From Ctenosaura bakeri (taxonomy: Eukaryota > Chordata > Lepidosauria > Squamata > Iguanidae): a stretch of DNA of 64,000 nt. A model generated the notes under the pieces. That model was given only the letters and a program-made list of their open reading frames with translations. It did not search any database and was not told the origin of the DNA. Of this stretch, positions 24,072 to 36,212 are shown piece by piece. The stretch is taken from NCBI GenBank assembly GCA_948474755.1, contig CAOLHI010001434.1:124001-188000 (forward strand), read 5' to 3'. How positions within the stretch are numbered: the first letter of the stretch is position 1; each line of letters starts with the position of its first letter. Both the position numbers and the translations under genes were made by a program.

Positions 24072-24287
24072 CCTGTTGTTGTGCGCTTTCTGACTTATGG
24101 CAGCCCTAAGGTGAACTTCTCATGTGGTTTTCTTGGCAAGATTTGTTCAGAGTGGGTTTGACTTTTCCTTCCTCTGAGTGTGCTGGGAGTGTGACTTGAT
24201 GAAGCTCACCCAGTGGGATTCCATGGCCAAAGAGAGGATTTAGAACCTGATCTTCAGCACTCAAACCATTACACCACACTGGCTCTT
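24072..24287 (-). mobile_element. Sauria-type SINE
   Basis: Minus-strand copy spanning the tRNA-like head (plus-strand ACTCAAACCATTACACCACA near 24260) and the body with GGCAAGATTTGTTCAGAGTG near 24135. The tail (TTGTTGTTGTGCGCTTTCTG) is at 24074. It is diverged but nearly complete. Confidence 0.87.
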
Positions 24288-26271
24288 TATAGTCCAGTAT
24301 ACACATCATACTCTGGAATGCATTACAAGGATCTACTGAAGCAACTACTTTCCCTCATTTTTGCTCAGCTATTTATCTTGACTCAGTAGGCTCTCTCTGG
24401 TCTGTGCTCACCCCATACTATCATTAGGTGTTTTCATAGTGAGCTCCCAGTGTTCACCATGATAACATACACTCAGGAAGACAGCTGCTGATCAATGCAT
24501 TTGAGTATGCATGAGATTGCCAACTGTGGTATAAGACTGAAGGGTGATTCACATGGCCTTGGTAATGCATTACAGACACAAAGGACATAACACATTAGAT
24601 CCTCCCAAGTAGAGTTAACTAACTTGGGAGATAGAATCTTTGAGGCTGCTATTATAAAATGAACATTTTCCAAGTGTTCTGTGACCGCAGCACACCACCA
24701 AGAACAGCTTATTCAAAGCTGTGGTAGAAAGTGATTGTATTATCAGAATTACCTGATATTATTGCAATTAAGCCACAGCCATGTACTACAGACATATATA
24801 AGAATTTGAGGGAAGAAGTACCCAGGCTTACAGCTACCTGAACTAAGGATGAGCAGACATCAAGTTTGTGGGATCTATCTTGTTCTGGAAAACTGTGATT
24901 GACTGGCTAGTGGCAGGTGCAGGATGAATACACTTGGACTTAAAGAAACCTGAGTACAAGAACTTACTCTGAGTTTCAGAAATGAACCTAACACACAGTT
25001 TTTTACACAAACCTGACCCCCTACACACACACACATTTACTGGAAGACGAGAATTTTTTTATTCTGTTTTATCCTTCTCTTTCATCATTTTTTAAAAAAA
25101 TCTCAGCAGTTACGGTTGCATCTATCCAATTGAACACTATGGAACTATGGAACTACCATTAATACATCCCCTCAACATGACTTTTAAAAAGTAGTCTACA
25201 GCACTGAATGTCTTTATAGCAAAAGGGCAGTGTTCCTGTGTTATGGGATGCAAGAGAGTACAACTTAGAAAATTGTTTCATACATGCTTATATTGCTGTT
25301 GTTATTGCTGTGGCTACTAATACAATTGATATGCCAAGTGGTTAACTATAATTTGAAAGGTTAAAGACAACTAGAAATAGACTGCAATCTCTCCATCTTT
25401 TTTACATCTCATTTAAATATACATTTTGCTTGATTCTTAAAACCTTGGAAGCACTTGGAAGCATGTGAGTGACCCTGAGTGATCCCACAAAGTTCTCCTG
25501 TGCTCTGGATATTCTGCCTAGGACATTATCTATAAATTATAGATGGAAGTGGGAATCATGTGGCATCCTAAGGTTATTTTCACATGCCCCTCCTAGAGTT
25601 TCAAGGACACCCTCCCAGCTGAAATACAGTGAGATTCAAGGCACTTTCAGTTTGAAAAAAAAATGCAGACAAGAAAGCTTTTTGGAATGGGCTGCAGCAC
25701 ATACAGAATTAGGGGCATGTATTGGCCCTTGTACATCCAAAGCATGACCAGCCACTTTATACAACAAATAGTTAATTTTACCCACATCAGGTCTAAGTTG
25801 ACAGAAGTTACAATCTATGTTGCCCAGGTACTAGTGATGTACCCACAGAGTGTTTATTCCTGTTTCTATAGTGTATTCAGAAATGCAATGATCATGTAAC
25901 AGGTAACTCATGTTTATACCTTCTTTATTCTCTTGGATGATCTTGTGGGAATGGGTTCTGGTAATACAATAAAGGCTCAGGTCTTTATAGGGTAACTGAA
26001 ATTCTAGTTCTGATTTAATTTTAAATCTTAAATGTTGCACCAAGACTAATCACATAAACTGAGTTCATTGCAATATTTTTAGGATATATATCAATATCTA
26101 TTAATGCATTGATGCCATTCTAGTGACTGGGCCTGACAAGGCCTCATGGGGTCTCTTGATTTAGAGTTACAAACTGAATACTGAAACCCATTTATAATTT
26201 TGGGACGGAAGTTTTGAAATATATATTGGTGGAATCTATTCAAACAGTTTATATCACTATGTTCAGTCTTA
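24288..26271. other. Unassigned noncoding DNA
   Basis: About 2 kb without recognised repeats other than a short (CA)n at 25024-25034. No exon was recognised. Confidence 0.4.
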
Positions 26272-26680
26272 GGCCCTTTTCGCATGGCATTTTCCATGTG
26301 AAAGAGGGCCTGGAGCATCGTGCGATTGTGAGGAGCAATCTGTAAAATGCACTCACAATCGTGCGATGCTCCAGGGGCTGGCAGGCTCCAATCATGCACC
26401 TTTTCATAATTGACTAGAAGTTGAAAATGGTGCGCAATTGTGCATTGCTCCTGGGCCCTGTGCACATTTACCTGCCATGTGGAGCCTTTGGAGCTGCGCC
26501 AGTCGTGCTCCCTGCCCCAGTGGAGCCTGGTAAACTCCCAGGCTGCACTGTAGAAGGAAGAGGTGGGGCTCTCACACAAGCAGGCAGCTCATGCGGAGCC
26601 AAAGGACCCTGAACGCTGGAGGCTGCTTGCGCGATCCCTGCACCCCAGCACCAGAAAAAAAGTGAGGTGCGGAAAGGGCC
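26272..26680 (-). mobile_element. CpG-rich MITE, family A copy 4
   Basis: Termini are GGCCCTTTTCGCATGGC and GGTGCGGAAAGGGCC, 409 bp, collinear with copy 3. The reverse-complement donor motif is degraded to ATTTACCTG near 26468. The flanks read TTA before and TAA after, which is consistent with insertion at a TWA-like site but is not an exact direct repeat. The 162-codon minus-strand frame at 26091-26579 runs across the element boundary and is spurious. Confidence 0.82.
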
Positions 26681-29600
26681 TAAGAAGTTGTCTATCTTTA
26701 TTTAGCTGTTTTGAAATGTAATTAATTTGTCAGCATTTGTATTGAAAGAATACAAAATTTGTAGTTTTACTTCCTTTGAAACATGCAAATAGGTTTGAAG
26801 AAAATGTATAGTGCAGGACTGTATTGCATGATTAATTAATCCTCAATGAATTTTCCATAGTTTAGAAGGTCTAAATTCTTGAAATGACTGTTAATCTGAA
26901 TGTTTCTAATGCGTACAGAACTGTTTGCACCTACTTTTTTTCATTCTTTTGGGTTCAACTGTCCAACTCAATGTTTCTGAGGTGAAGCAAAAAGGAATTT
27001 TAAATTACTCATAATCTTTAGATGATGACCTTGTTAATTACTGAATGAAATAAAGTACTTTTTGTTTAATCTGCAATTAGTTGCCATGTGGCTCCGATAC
27101 CAATGCCACCTTAAATTGCATGTGTCAGCCTTCGCAGACAAGGAATCATCCTTTTTTTTAAAAAAAAAAAAGTTATTTCTTTGATGTTTATTCTTCACAG
27201 CTGCACATCTCTCTGCATTTCCTTAGTAATTGACTGAAGATTTGCAGTCAGGGAAAAAATGTTCAGTTCTGGAGATTTGTGTCCTTATCCATTAATTTTA
27301 TTTCTCATAAGTATGAATCCCTTTCTACTGCTGTTTCAATCACAGATTTCTCAGAGGCCAAGGCCAGGGCATATCTGGCAAGTTATGGGCATATTGAGCT
27401 AATCTGTGATGATTTGTCAATATATCAGGTGGTTTACTTAGGAGCTTAAGTTTCACTTTCCTGTCATCAATAGTGAAACAATGAAACCACCAAGATTTAG
27501 AATGGAAGGCACAATACACTTGGAAGATATTCAAAGGTTATTTTCTATCACAGAGAGTAAATTCCACTGAAATTAACCATATCTTTCGGCAAGCACTGAA
27601 AAGGTCTGCATCTCAGAAATACTAGTTCAGTCTATTATGCCATGAGTCATTCACTGGCTGTGTTGGGCAGAGCAGTGGAGAAGAAGGCTGAGCTTCATAC
27701 TAGACCAATTCATTTTCCATGTCTTGGAACACACAAACTGAACACATCATTCAGTGCATGATAGATTTTATCCGAGAGAGCAAAATTTTCCCCCTTTACC
27801 TTCCTTCTCTGCTAGTGACAAGAGTTCATTTTAGAAATTTATCAGCATAGGTTGATGACAGAAAGGTCAGAACTACTAATATATTTCATGTGTATTATGG
27901 AGAATAATCACACTATAGCAGGACATTGGAGAAAAGAGGTACCTTCTCCCTAGGCTGCAGGAACATGAAGATGAATTCTGAGCTTGAATATATCAACCCC
28001 TCTGTCAGCAAATATTGTCAAAGGGTTAGGAACAATTTTCTGAACATCACAGCATTCATCTAAAGAAGAGGTAGATGGATTGGTAAACTGACCCTTACTT
28101 CCACCAAAACATTTTATTTGAATGTGGGGAAACTGTGCTAAGCTGTTTTCCTCTACAATAATTATAAGCCTCTTGCATACCAATATGCAAAATGTAATGT
28201 TGGTCAGGTTCATAATTCAAAAAAGAATGCTACTTTATTAAATTTCATTAACACAATTAAGATGACCTGGTAGATCTACATTCTTTTCTGTATCTCAGAC
28301 CAGGAAGCTTCATAAGACTTAAGACTAGAGTTAAGTATTCAAAGTTAATTACACACTATAAATATCGAATGACTCCAAAAGGTCACAAACCTACACTACC
28401 ATTTCTCACATACAACAAATAAGCATAAATTAGAAGAATGTTATCTACCTGAAGCTACATCCCAGGAAGCTAATAGATTACTGGCTACAGAACATGAATA
28501 GGAAAAATAAATGGCCCCCAGATATTCTTCGACAGTGACTACCATCAACCTAGTGCTGGTTACAACCAGTCAAGCTCTAAATTGTCATAAGTGCATCATA
28601 TTTGAGACACTAGAGTCTTCCTTGAAGACATTTCTCTCAGATTCTCCAAGGTTCCCCTCTTTAAGGACACCATCTGTTAACAGTGACATCAAGCACAGCA
28701 TTTGTAGTGGTTGTCCATCAGTTATAGAGTTGTTCCCATTGCACAATCAGCACCATCCAACTGTAAGTGGGTTTTATGAGTCCAGGATTTAAGATGGAGA
28801 AAGGTAGAAACATTTAACTGAATTAAATAAATGCATCATCTTTTTGCTTGAAAGGGTGTTGGGTTGAGGGCACACACACAAGCTCAGTTCCCAATTTTTC
28901 CTTCTCTACCTGCTAAGATCTTGTCCTTCCTATGTTCACTCAGAAGTTCTGAGCAGAGCAGAGTTAGCTTTAACACTCCAAGGCACTTCTATGTAATCAG
29001 GAAAACTTCTTTAGCAGGTTCCCCAATTTCACAGAGTCCTTTACTCACAACACAAGAAAAAAGCCACTTTTTACTTTTGGTCAATAACATGGAAACATCA
29101 GAGAAATTGGGAGTGGGATGCATACAGTGATAGGAATTAAGTAATTAAAATAAATTAAAATTAACATAAATTGCTTAAGTTGGTCATTCTCATTTAATTA
29201 TTTACTTTTGTTTATTTTTCTTCATGATTGGACCCAAAGTTAAAAGATTTTATATACGGGGACCTTGGAAGAGGATTAGCTTATAGAGAATCATCATCTG
29301 TCCCATGAAACTGGATTTTGAATCTCTTACCTTTGAGACATTTGTGGCGATTCATGCAGAAATCAGTAAGCAAATAAAGATGGAGCTTAAGGGGATGAGT
29401 TTATAAGGACAGAAAAAAAGGAAAGCACAAGAAGGCTTTTTTTGTGGGATGGAACTTTCAAAAAAATGTGCAACTGGTTCCTTCTCTCTTATGCACAAAA
29501 CAGGGGCTGGGTTAAGGGGAGTGAGGTACACAAATGCCATTTGTCAGCTTCATTCTAGGGAGTTTTCTACTACAGTATTTTAAAGTAAGTCTTTATGGCC

Positions 29601-29864
29601 ATTAAATATAAACCTAATTTTCTTCATTTCTAATGTAAGTTTAACTGCATTAGATTGTTTTTAGCTTATAAATGATAACTAAAAGTATCAAACAGTTTCT
29701 ATTGACTTTCCTTTCTCTAGGTATGGATGCATGCTAGTGATAAAATACCTTGCTCATTTTCTTTTCAAAGGAAGCAAGCAGCGATTCATTTTATCAATAT
29801 TGTTCTCATTGCAAGAATCTCAATAACAGCAAACTTTCTGAAGGCTATCCACAGTTCAGGACTT
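26681..29864. other. Unassigned AT-rich noncoding DNA
   Basis: About 3.2 kb with no recognised transposon, exon or RNA gene. Small frames here (for example 28511-28792) have no recognisable domain. Confidence 0.4.
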
Positions 29865-30065
29865 ATTCTGCACAACATTCACACATTGTATTTTTTAACA
29901 GAAAGCAAGTTTTTTTTTCCCAGAGAAAACAGCATTTCCTGTGCAAGAGATAGCATCTTCTGCACAGAAAATATTATTCTCTGCAAAGATATATTATTTT
30001 ATACACAGAAAACAAACTAACCCAAAACATTTCTGTGCATAACATGCTGTTTCCTATGCAAAAAA
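29865..30065. repeat. Second degenerate TCTGCACAGAAAA-type motif array
   Basis: Repeated variants such as GAGAAAACAGCATTTCCTGT, TCTGCACAGAAAATATTATT and CATGCTGTTTCCTATGC resemble the array at 12120-12415. No unit length is strictly kept. Confidence 0.5.
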
Positions 30066-30210
30066 AGAAAAACAAAACAAAACAAAAACGCTTACAAATT
30101 TTGTATGTAATATCTTCTGAAGTGCAAATATTCTTCTCAGTCCAGAATTCTTATTGTCAGGATTTCTTACCACTCAAGAAACATGTTTTTCAACCATTTT
30201 CCTTTTTTAA

Positions 30211-30212
<2 letters not shown>

Positions 30213-30248
<36 letters not shown>
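30213..30248. repeat. (TA)n microsatellite
   Basis: About 18 TA units. Confidence 0.97.
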
Positions 30249-30250
<2 letters not shown>

Positions 30251-30462
30251 TTCCCAGTGCTAATACATAGCCACTTCTGTTCCCTGTTTTCAACCCTGAT
30301 GTGAAAAGCCTGAACTGTGGCATAGGAATTCAGTCATATTTTGTTTCACTCAGTTGCAAGCAAGATGAACTTCAACTCTTAGTACAACAAAATAAATATG
30401 ATTTAATAGGCATCACTGAAACCTGGTGGGATTAATCTTATGATTGGAATGTAGGAATAGGG

Positions 30463-31332
30463 GTGTATAACCTATTTCGCAGAAATAGACCAAACGAGAA
30501 AGGAGGAGGAGGAGCCTTATATGTCAAGGATGTTTTCACTTGTGAAGAGATCCAGGACTTAAATCTGGGAAGCCAAGTCGAGAGCATCTGGGTAAGAATT
30601 AAGGGAATGAAAAAAAATAGGGATGTGATTGTGGGGGTTTGCTACAGGCCTCCGGGACAGCCTGAGGACTTGGATGAGGCCTTCCTGGAGCAGATGACCA
30701 CACATTCAAATAGGATTGATGCCATGTTAATGGGAGATTTCAATTATCCTGATATTTGTTGGCAGTCAAATTCTGCAAAGACCACAAGGTCCTACAGGTT
30801 CCTTGCTTGCCTTGCAGACAATTCCATGGTCCAGAAGGTGGAAGAGGTGACAAGGGGATCAGCTATTTTAGATCTGATCCTGACCAACAGAGATGACCTA
30901 GTTGATGAGGTGGAGGGGGTGGTACCCTTAGGGGGGAGTGACCATGCTCTTTTGGAGTTTGTCATTCAGTGGGAAGGAGAAGCCAAGTGTAGCCAGACTC
31001 GCATCCTAAACTTTAAGAAAGCTGATTTCTCTAAACTTAGGGAGTTACTTGCTGAAATCCCATGGTCAAGAATACTAAAACAGAAAGAAGTTCATGATGG
31101 ATGGGAGTTTCTTAAAAGTGAGATACTGAAGGCACAATTGAAAACTATGCAAATAAGGAGGAAAGATGGCAGGTGTCTAAAGAAACCAGAATGGTTGAAA
31201 AAAGAACTCTCAGCTGAGCTAAGTGTTAAAAGAAACATGTACAGGAAATGGAGAAATGGTGATACCACCAAAAAGAAATTCAAGCAAATAGCCAGGAGAT
31301 GTAGGGAGAAGGTCAGAAAAGCTAAATTGTAG
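30463..31332 (+). pseudogene. CR1 ORF2 endonuclease fragment
   Basis: An open segment of 289 codons encodes the apurinic-like endonuclease of a CR1 ORF2. Recognisable motifs are GVCYRPPG near residue 60, MGDFNYPDICW near residue 92 (the GDFN catalytic block), LDLILTN near residue 136 and GGSDHALLEF near residue 154, where SDH supplies the catalytic histidine. The ORF2 reading extends upstream without a real start, since ITETWWD-like sequence precedes it at about 30410 before a stop. Translation ends at a TAG after KAKL where copy 2 reads on, so this is a premature stop. The host EN nicks target DNA for target-primed reverse transcription; this copy cannot act. Confidence 0.9.
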
Positions 31333-32885
31333 AATGAACTCAGGCTTGCCAGAGACATCAAAAACAATAAAATAGGCTTTTTTAGATATGTTCGCAGCAA
31401 AAGGAAAAACAAGGAAATGATAGGATCACTGCATGGAGAAGGTGACCAATTAATAATGGGAGGAAGTGAGAAAGCAGAACTGCTCAATACCTTCTTTGCT
31501 TCAGTTTTCTCCCAAAAGGATAGAAGTATCCAACCTGGGGCATGAGGAGCAGGTGAGGAAGTGAGGGCAATGCAGCACAGAATAAGTAGAGAAGTAGTAC
31601 AGGAATATCTGGCTAAACTAGATTAATTCAAGTCCCCAGGGCCAGATATTAAAAGAGCTGGCAGAAGTCATTTCTGAACCACTTGCAATAATCTTTCAGA
31701 ACTCTTGGAGAACAGGAAAAGTCCCAGCAGATTGAAGGAGAGCAAATGTCATCCCCATCTTCAAGAGGAGGAAAAAAGAGGACCCTAATAATTATCGCCC
31801 GGTCAGCCTGACATCAATTCCAGGAAAGATTCTAGAGCAGATCATTAAACAGTCCGTTTGTAATTACTTAGAAAGCAATGTCATAATCACTAAGACCCAG
31901 CATGGATTTCTCAGAGAAAAATCATGCCAGACTAATCTTATCTCTTTTTATGATAGGGTTACAGGCTTGATAGATGAAGGGAATGCTGTAGATGTAGAAT
32001 ATCTTGACCTCAGTAAGGCCTTTGACAAAGTTCCACATGACGTTCTTGAAAAGAAACTAGTAAAATGTGGGCTGGACGGGGCTACTGTTAGTTCGATTTG
32101 TAATTGGTTGACCGACCAAACCCAAAGGGTGATCACCAATGGCTGCTTTTCATCCTGGAGAGAATTGACTAGTGGGGTGCCAGAGGGTTCTGTCCTAGGC
32201 CCAGTGCTATTCAACATCTTCATCAATGACTTGGATGAAGGAGCAGAACATGTTGATCAAATTTGCAGATCATACCAAATTGGGAGGGGTTGCTAATACA
32301 CCAGAAGACAGGATCAAATTTCAAAATGACCTTGACAGATTGGAGAGCTGGGCCAAAGCTAACAAAATGAATTTCAACAGAGAGAAATGTAAGATCCTAC
32401 ACTTAGGCAGAAAAAATGGAAGGCACAAATATAGGATGGGGGACATGTGGCTAGATAGCAGTAGGTGTGAGAGGGATCTAGGTGTCTTGATAGATCACAA
32501 GCTGAACATAAGTCAGCAGTATGATGCAGCAGCCAAGAAAGCCAACATGATTCTTGGTTGCATCAATAGGAGTATGGTGTCTAGATTGAGGGAAGTAATG
32601 GTACCACTCTATTCTGCATTGGTTAGGCCTCATTTGGAATACTGTATCCAGTTCTGGGCACCTCAATTCAAGAAGGATGTCGACAAGTTGGAATGTGTCC
32701 AGAGGAGGGCAACCAAAATTGTGAAGGATCTGGAAGTCATGCCTATGAAGAATGGCTTAGGGAGCTGGGTATGTTTAGTCTACAGAAGAGAAGGTTAAGA
32801 GGGGGCATGATAGCCGTGTTTAAATATATGAAGGGATGTCATGTTGAGGAGGGAACGGGCTTGTTCTCTGCCGCTCCAGATACTA
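31333..32885 (+). pseudogene. CR1 ORF2 reverse transcriptase, broken
   Basis: Continues the ORF2 of the endonuclease fragment. Stops interrupt the linker near 31544 and 31624, and a segment coding the DELHPR-type block present in copy 2 is missing near 31648. RT motifs follow: NVIPIFK and [10 protein letters not shown] near 31745-31815, QHGFL near 31900, [14 protein letters not shown] near 32000 and [15 protein letters not shown] near 32172, where copy 2 has PQG. A 2-nt deletion near 32245 shifts the frame just before the catalytic box. That box reads FADH in place of FADD, so the second catalytic aspartate is lost. The 32226-32798 frame carries the C-terminal part. Confidence 0.9.
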
Positions 32886-32886
32886 G

Positions 32887-33064
32887 GGCCATTTCTGCAT
32901 GAGTCTGTTATAGTGTGATGATTCCACTTTCAACCTCCTATGGAATCCTGGGGCTTGCAGTTTCAGGAGGGCTGGCCAGCCCCTCCCAAAACTGCAAACC
33001 CCAGGATTCCATAGGAGGTTGAAAGTGGAATCATCGTGCTATAACAGACGTGTGCGGAAATGGC
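32887..33064. mobile_element. Fold-back MITE, family B copy 1, inside CR1
   Basis: Almost the whole 178 bp forms one hairpin: the left arm from GGCCATTTCTGCA through CCTATGGAATCCTGGGG pairs with the right arm CCCCAGGATTCCATAGG through TGCGGAAATGGC. The central loop region (AGGGCTGGCCAGCCC) is itself self-complementary. It interrupts CR1 copy 1. Relative to copy 2, about 95 bp of CR1 (equivalent to 45925-46019) are missing at the insertion point. Confidence 0.85.
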
Positions 33065-33226
33065 TGCTGCTTCAGAGTGTGGTGAAGTCTCCTTCTTTGT
33101 AGGTTTTTAAGCAGAGGCTGCATGGCCATCTGTTGGTAGTGCTTTGATGGGTGTTCCTGCATGGCAGGGGGTTGGACTCAATGGCCCCTGGAGTCTCTTC
33201 CAACTCTATGATTCTATGATTCTATG

Positions 33227-34145
33227 AGTTTCACTTTCTTTCAACACTTAGTTATAAATCAGAAAGCAAGATGGATTTGTGTGGTACTATCTTCAGAAGA
33301 GACCATAACTGAGTTCCTGTGTTGAGTGCTTTCAGCATTACCTAAAAAAGAAAACTATTCAGTACTGAAATGAAATACCAGGTACCCAAGGTCATCCTTG
33401 TTTCTAGTCAGTGTTTACTAGTAGGGACTATGGAGACAGGTCTGGCAGCTTGCCAATATGTTGACAGTGTCTTTTAACTAAGAAAAGCACATAGAGAAGT
33501 TTTAAAAAATATATATGCTACATTGCTATGACCCCTTTTTAGGCTGCATGGGAACTCAATTAATTATTGCCAGTGTAATTAGCTTTCTGCTATCTGTTCA
33601 GCAATTTTCTCCACCTCTATGTACTCTACCAGGCACATCTCTTCAAAAGAGGTGTAAATAAAGCACACCCTGTAAATATTTTAGGAAGGGGACAGATGGC
33701 ACCAGATAACAATATTATGCCTCCATGTACTATAAACGATATCCTAATCTCCTTCAATTAAAGACAAGGAGGGAAACTCTTTCCAAAGTAAATACTGAAC
33801 TCTGTCTCTGAGAGAATAAATACCTCATGTAGAAACCTTCCGCCTTGACAATTTGACAATAATACACTGCAAATCCTATGCAAATGGAAATCTACAGGAA
33901 TCTTCAGCTCTCTTGTGCCATGTAAAACTGTTTGAATATGAGGAGGGATTAAAATGACCACTTCCACACAATCCGCAAATATATGATGGGCCAACAGCCT
34001 TCCTAGGCTATCAGCTTTTAACTGGTTGGGGTGGTGCAATGAGTTGCTGGTTCTTAATGCACAAGAAGTTGTAATTGGCTTTTAACTATTCTAAATTAAT
34101 TTCTTTGAGTGGATTGTGTCTAATACTTTTTTTTTCTTTCAGACT
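33227..34145. other. Unassigned noncoding DNA
   Basis: About 0.9 kb with no recognised repeat or exon. Confidence 0.4.
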
Positions 34146-34149
34146 GTTT

Positions 34150-34225
34150 GAGCTATATTGTTTTGCTATAATCCACTTTGGGCCCTATATGGGAGAAAAG
34201 TTATCTTAACTAACTAACTAAATAA
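34150..34225 (+). mobile_element. L2-like LINE 3' end
   Basis: ATAATCCACTTTGGGCCCTA followed by TATGGGAGAAAAG and a short ACTA/AATA tail is the typical 3' terminus of reptile L2-type LINEs. Only the terminal 75 bp are clear. Confidence 0.6.
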
Positions 34226-34851
34226 ATAACTTATAACTTACCCAGTTATTCACTTTTACAGTTACAGGGGTGTGGATTTTTCATGCAGTGGAGGAAGAAC
34301 ATCACATGGTTCCACAGCTGGTTCTTGATGTTTTCATACAGTTGTTTTCTGGAAGTGTTGGCAGCAGTATAGAAGATAAGTAGATAAGACGAGAGTTGGT
34401 TCTGTACCATAGGCTGGTAGTTTGTAGTTTTTTTTAAAAAAAAATTAAAGTAAAACAAATTTATTTACTTACTAGACAAGAGAAAGTGAGAAATTGCATT
34501 ACAATTTTTTTCAATATAATGACAACTATGTCTTGAATATCCCATCTCGACTCTGTTAAAAATGTTTGCACTTGCAGCCTAACACAAGGTAATAGAAGTT
34601 ATTTAAATGTTAAAACAAGCAGCTGACTTGGAATTTTAATATTCTTTATTTCTTTTTCACAAAAAAAAAAAAACCCACAAAGGGTATTTTTTTCAACAAA
34701 AACATATCTGTGAAGAAGAAAAATGGTACACTTGAGATTATTTGCAAAGTCCAGAAATTTGGGGAAATTGCCTTCTGGATGAAATAGAGGAGATTTTACA
34801 CATTTGCTTTTTGATTCTGCATTTCTTGATTTCATGAAAATGCCACTTCTG

Positions 34852-34889
<38 letters not shown>

Positions 34890-35535
34890 CTGCACAAATA
34901 AAATGTTCTGCAAAAACCTTAACTGCACCTCTTTGAGTCCATGTTAGATGTGGATCAATTTCTCAGGATACTTTTCTGATAAATTTTGCTGTATTTTTTC
35001 CATTTTTTTTCCAAACTTTCCTTCTGAAGAACCTCAAATAAAGAAGTCCTTGACTCCACAAAATTCTGTGGATTTTTTTCATTTAGCAGAATTTTCTCCA
35101 AATATTCTCCCTCCTTCTCTGGCTGCAGCAACCACCACCATCCTCTGGGGAAATACTTACAATGCTAGGTGCAAAATCAGACAAACACCTCAGGTAGCAG
35201 ATTGTAGCTGTAATGAAGGGTAGCAAATTGTTAGCTAATTTGTTAATCCTGCTGGTTTATTTGTTTTGGCTAAAAATGGAGCTAGGTTGTTCAAGAATTT
35301 TCTCCATCTTGAGCCAAAATACCTTGGTTGGATATGAGTAACATGCACATCAGTTTTGGTGGGGTCAACATTTGCTAGTCTGTCTTAGACAGCAAAAAAG
35401 TATTGAGCCAGCTATAGGGCAACTTTGCCCCTTGCAGTATTCAGGAATGGAGACATTACTGAACAGACAGCAGTTTATTAAACAATATGCCAGGCCAAAT
35501 ATCAGCATTCCTAGGGAGAAATCTGTATCTGAAGT
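34226..35535. other. Mostly unassigned AT-rich DNA with a (TA)n array
   Basis: (TA)n occupies 34855-34887. The sequence just after it (34888-34925) has the TCTGCACAAATAAAATGTTC style of the motif arrays at 12.1 and 29.9 kb. The rest is unassigned. Confidence 0.45.
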
Positions 35536-35705
35536 CGCTGGACTGCAACCCAGAAGACCAAGTTTTGATTTCCCACTTGACCCTGGAAACCCACTGTGTG
35601 ACCTTGGGTGTGTTACTCTTAGCCACATAAAATAACATGATAGACACATCTTAGGGTCACCTCAAGCTGGAAATCACTAGTAGGCATACAACACCAACAA
35701 CTATT
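35536..35705 (+). mobile_element. Sauria-type SINE
   Basis: Plus-strand copy with a partial tRNA-like head (GTCGCTGGACTGCAACCCAG), the body CTGGAAACCCACTGTGTGAC near 35584, and the degraded tail with GGAAATCACTAGTAGGCATA near 35668 ending in ACAACACCAACAACT. The 5' end of the head is unclear. Confidence 0.8.
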
Positions 35706-36088
35706 ACTAACAATTTAGGAAAATCTACTCATCAACAGCATATCACAACATATAGTGATTCACAGGCATATATCCATATACTTTAGACAATCATTAAAAG
35801 GAGTCAACAAAAAATTACTATAAAACCACCAAGTGAAAGTTGAAATTTTCCCTTTACATTTCAGGTCATTATTGTTATTAATAGAAAGTGCCAGTTTGTC
35901 AATAGTAGAGTCAGAATATTTTGGTTGTTTTAACTTACTTTCCTTTGAGATACTTAAGTGCTTATTAACATTCCATCTCTAAACATTTTCCCCAGTTGAA
36001 GATACTTTTCCTCTTTCTTACTTTTGTGTTATTACCACCCTTTGACCTATCCCTTCACAGCTCTGAGCAATGACCAAAGTCTAGGACA

Positions 36089-36212
36089 TAGTAGTGGGTA
36101 CAAAATGGTAACTCCTTGTAATCGAAATAGTAGTAGTAGTAATAATTATATAGTAGTGAGTACAAAATGGTAACTATTTGTAATGGAAGTAGTAGTAGTA
36201 GTAATAACTGCC
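36089..36212 (+). repeat. Two-copy 62-bp tandem duplication with GTA runs
   Basis: TAGTAGTGGGTACAAAATGG at 36089 recurs as TAGTAGTGAGTACAAAATGG at 36151. Each unit ends in (AGT)4 then AATAA. The copies differ at only a few positions, so the duplication is fairly recent. Confidence 0.9.

Larger units (their letters stand above)
30365..33226 (+). mobile_element. CR1 LINE copy 1, nearly complete ORF2 but inactive
   Basis: A chicken-repeat-1 family non-LTR retrotransposon, 5'-truncated within the endonuclease region. The order is endonuclease (to about 30980), linker, reverse transcriptase (about 31750-32310), C-terminal region (to about 32880) and 3' UTR. It ends in the ATTCTATG repeats that are the CR1 3' hallmark (33205-33226). 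Many stops and frameshifts interrupt it, and a fold-back MITE sits at 32887-33064. Copy 2 at 44055 is a much better preserved relative. Confidence 0.93.

Noticed and set aside
26091..26579. 162-codon minus-strand frame
   Set aside because: Runs from flank into a family-A MITE; no domain and no other evidence of coding.
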